Origin: Rhodobacterales bacterium
Lineage (GTDB): Bacteria; Pseudomonadota; Alphaproteobacteria; Rhodobacterales; Rhodobacteraceae
Length of the DNA: 5,437 nucleotides
NCBI GenBank assembly: GCA_013298485.1
Contig: JAAFHS010000212.1
Location: 1 to 5,437, forward strand
Direction: 5' to 3'
Shown: one piece after another, positions 4,900 through 5,437 of the stretch
Position numbering within the stretch: position 1 is the stretch's first letter
Layout: every line of letters starts with the position of its first letter
The notes under the pieces: generated by a model
Seen by the model: the letters and a program-made list of their open reading frames with translations, nothing else
The model's database searches: none
What the model was told of the DNA's origin: nothing
Made by a program: the position numbers and the translations under genes

Positions 4900-5437
4900 G
4901 CGGTGAAGCCACATATGATGGCCGGACGGTGCCGGTGATCGAGGGCGAAGCCCTGCCGCCGTCGGCGGTTGACGGCATGGGCTGCCATGCGGGTGCAGCC
5001 ACGATGGAGGCGGCGGCGCGGGCGGCGGGCAATTCTGAACTGCTGGACGGGTTTGCGCGGGACTATCCGCAGGGGCCGCATGACAAGCCGCAATCGATGT
5101 GCCCGGCCTTCGGGTCATTGCGGGTGGGATTGCGGATGCGGCGGGTGGCGACGGTGCTGTCAGGCTCTGCCTGCTGCGTTTACGGGCTGACGTTCGTGTC
5201 GCACTTTTACGGGGCGCGGCGGTCGGTGGGGTATGTGCCGTTCAACTCGGAAAGCCTGGTGACCGGCAAGCTGTTCGAGGATATCCGCGATGCGGTGCAT
5301 GAGCTGGCCGATCCGGATCGCTATGATGCGGTGGTGGTAACAAACCTTTGTGTGCCAACAGCTTCCGGCGTGCCGTTGAAGTTGCTTCCCAGCGAGATCA
5401 ACGGTGTGCGGATCGTTGGGATCGACGTGCCGGGGTT
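4896..5437 (+). CDS. bchY: Chlorophyllide a reductase subunit BchY, N-terminal part, cut by window edge
   Basis: One of the two NifDK-like catalytic subunits (with BchZ) of chlorophyllide a oxidoreductase; it receives electrons from BchX. The frame runs 180 codons from GTG 4896 to the edge; the full protein is about 480-500 residues. The N-terminal 27 or so residues are poorly conserved, then CHAGA (C30), QSMCPAFGSLRVGLRMRR (C69), SGSACCVYGLTFVSHFYGARR (C93, C94) and TNLCVPTASG (C152). C69, C94 and C152 have the same spacing (25 and 58) as the three Cys that I recall as BchY cluster ligands in Roseobacter denitrificans (C62, C87, C145), the fourth coming from BchZ. The gene is in the same frame as bchX, 54 bases after its stop, and probably co-translated. 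bchZ, then puf genes, are expected to follow outside the window. Confidence 0.96.
   Translation, partial: MSGEATYDGRTVPVIEGEALPPSAVDGMGCHAGAATMEAAARAAGNSELLDGFARDYPQGPHDKPQSMCPAFGSLRVGLRMRRVATVLSGSACCVYGLTFVSHFYGARRSVGYVPFNSESLVTGKLFEDIRDAVHELADPDRYDAVVVTNLCVPTASGVPLKLLPSEINGVRIVGIDVPG

Noticed and set aside
4260..5093. A 277-codon minus-strand frame opposite bchX/bchY
   Set aside because: It is Arg/His-rich, typical of antisense shadows in high-G+C DNA, and spans two unmistakable genes on the other strand with no recognisable domain.

Overview
This window is a piece of a photosynthesis gene cluster from an aerobic or facultative anoxygenic phototroph. The DNA is G+C-rich and gene-dense. The order crtD (leftward) | crtE-crtF-bchC-bchX-bchY (rightward) is the one known from Rhodobacter and from phototrophic members of the Roseobacter group. 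The proteins also read like that lineage (Alphaproteobacteria, Rhodobacterales). The genus cannot be fixed from the sequence alone.

Layout. Positions 1-664 (minus strand) hold the N-terminal two-fifths or so of CrtD, a carotenoid desaturase; the rest lies outside the window. Positions 665-790 are a divergent control region with two TGT-N12-ACA palindromes, the recognition pattern of the redox/light repressor PpsR (CrtJ). Rightward follow crtE (GGPP synthase, 791-1672) and crtF (carotenoid O-methyltransferase, 1674-2786), one base apart. A second AT-rich control region (2787-2901) carries another pair of TGT-N12-ACA palindromes overlapping a good sigma-70-like promoter in front of bchC. Then come bchC (2902-3843), bchX (3840-4841, overlapping bchC by ATGA) and the start of bchY (4896 to the window edge). 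A possible 21-codon ORF (4834-4899) fills the gap between bchX and bchY, overlapping both neighbours.

Function. CrtE makes GGPP, which feeds both carotenoids and the phytyl tail of bacteriochlorophyll. CrtD and CrtF carry out late steps towards spheroidene-type carotenoids. BchX, BchY and the off-window BchZ form chlorophyllide a oxidoreductase, which makes the bacteriochlorin ring. BchC oxidises the C3 hydroxyethyl group to the acetyl group of bacteriochlorophyll a. I see no transcription terminator between crtE and the right edge, consistent with the known read-through 'superoperon' from crt through bch to puf.

The window is mostly well-known biology. The parts that most deserve a second look are the small coupled ORF between bchX and bchY, the different spacing of the two paired PpsR sites, and the G-homopolymer runs concentrated in crtE/crtF. 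I found no evidence for a wholly new system, mobile element, RNA gene or CRISPR array.
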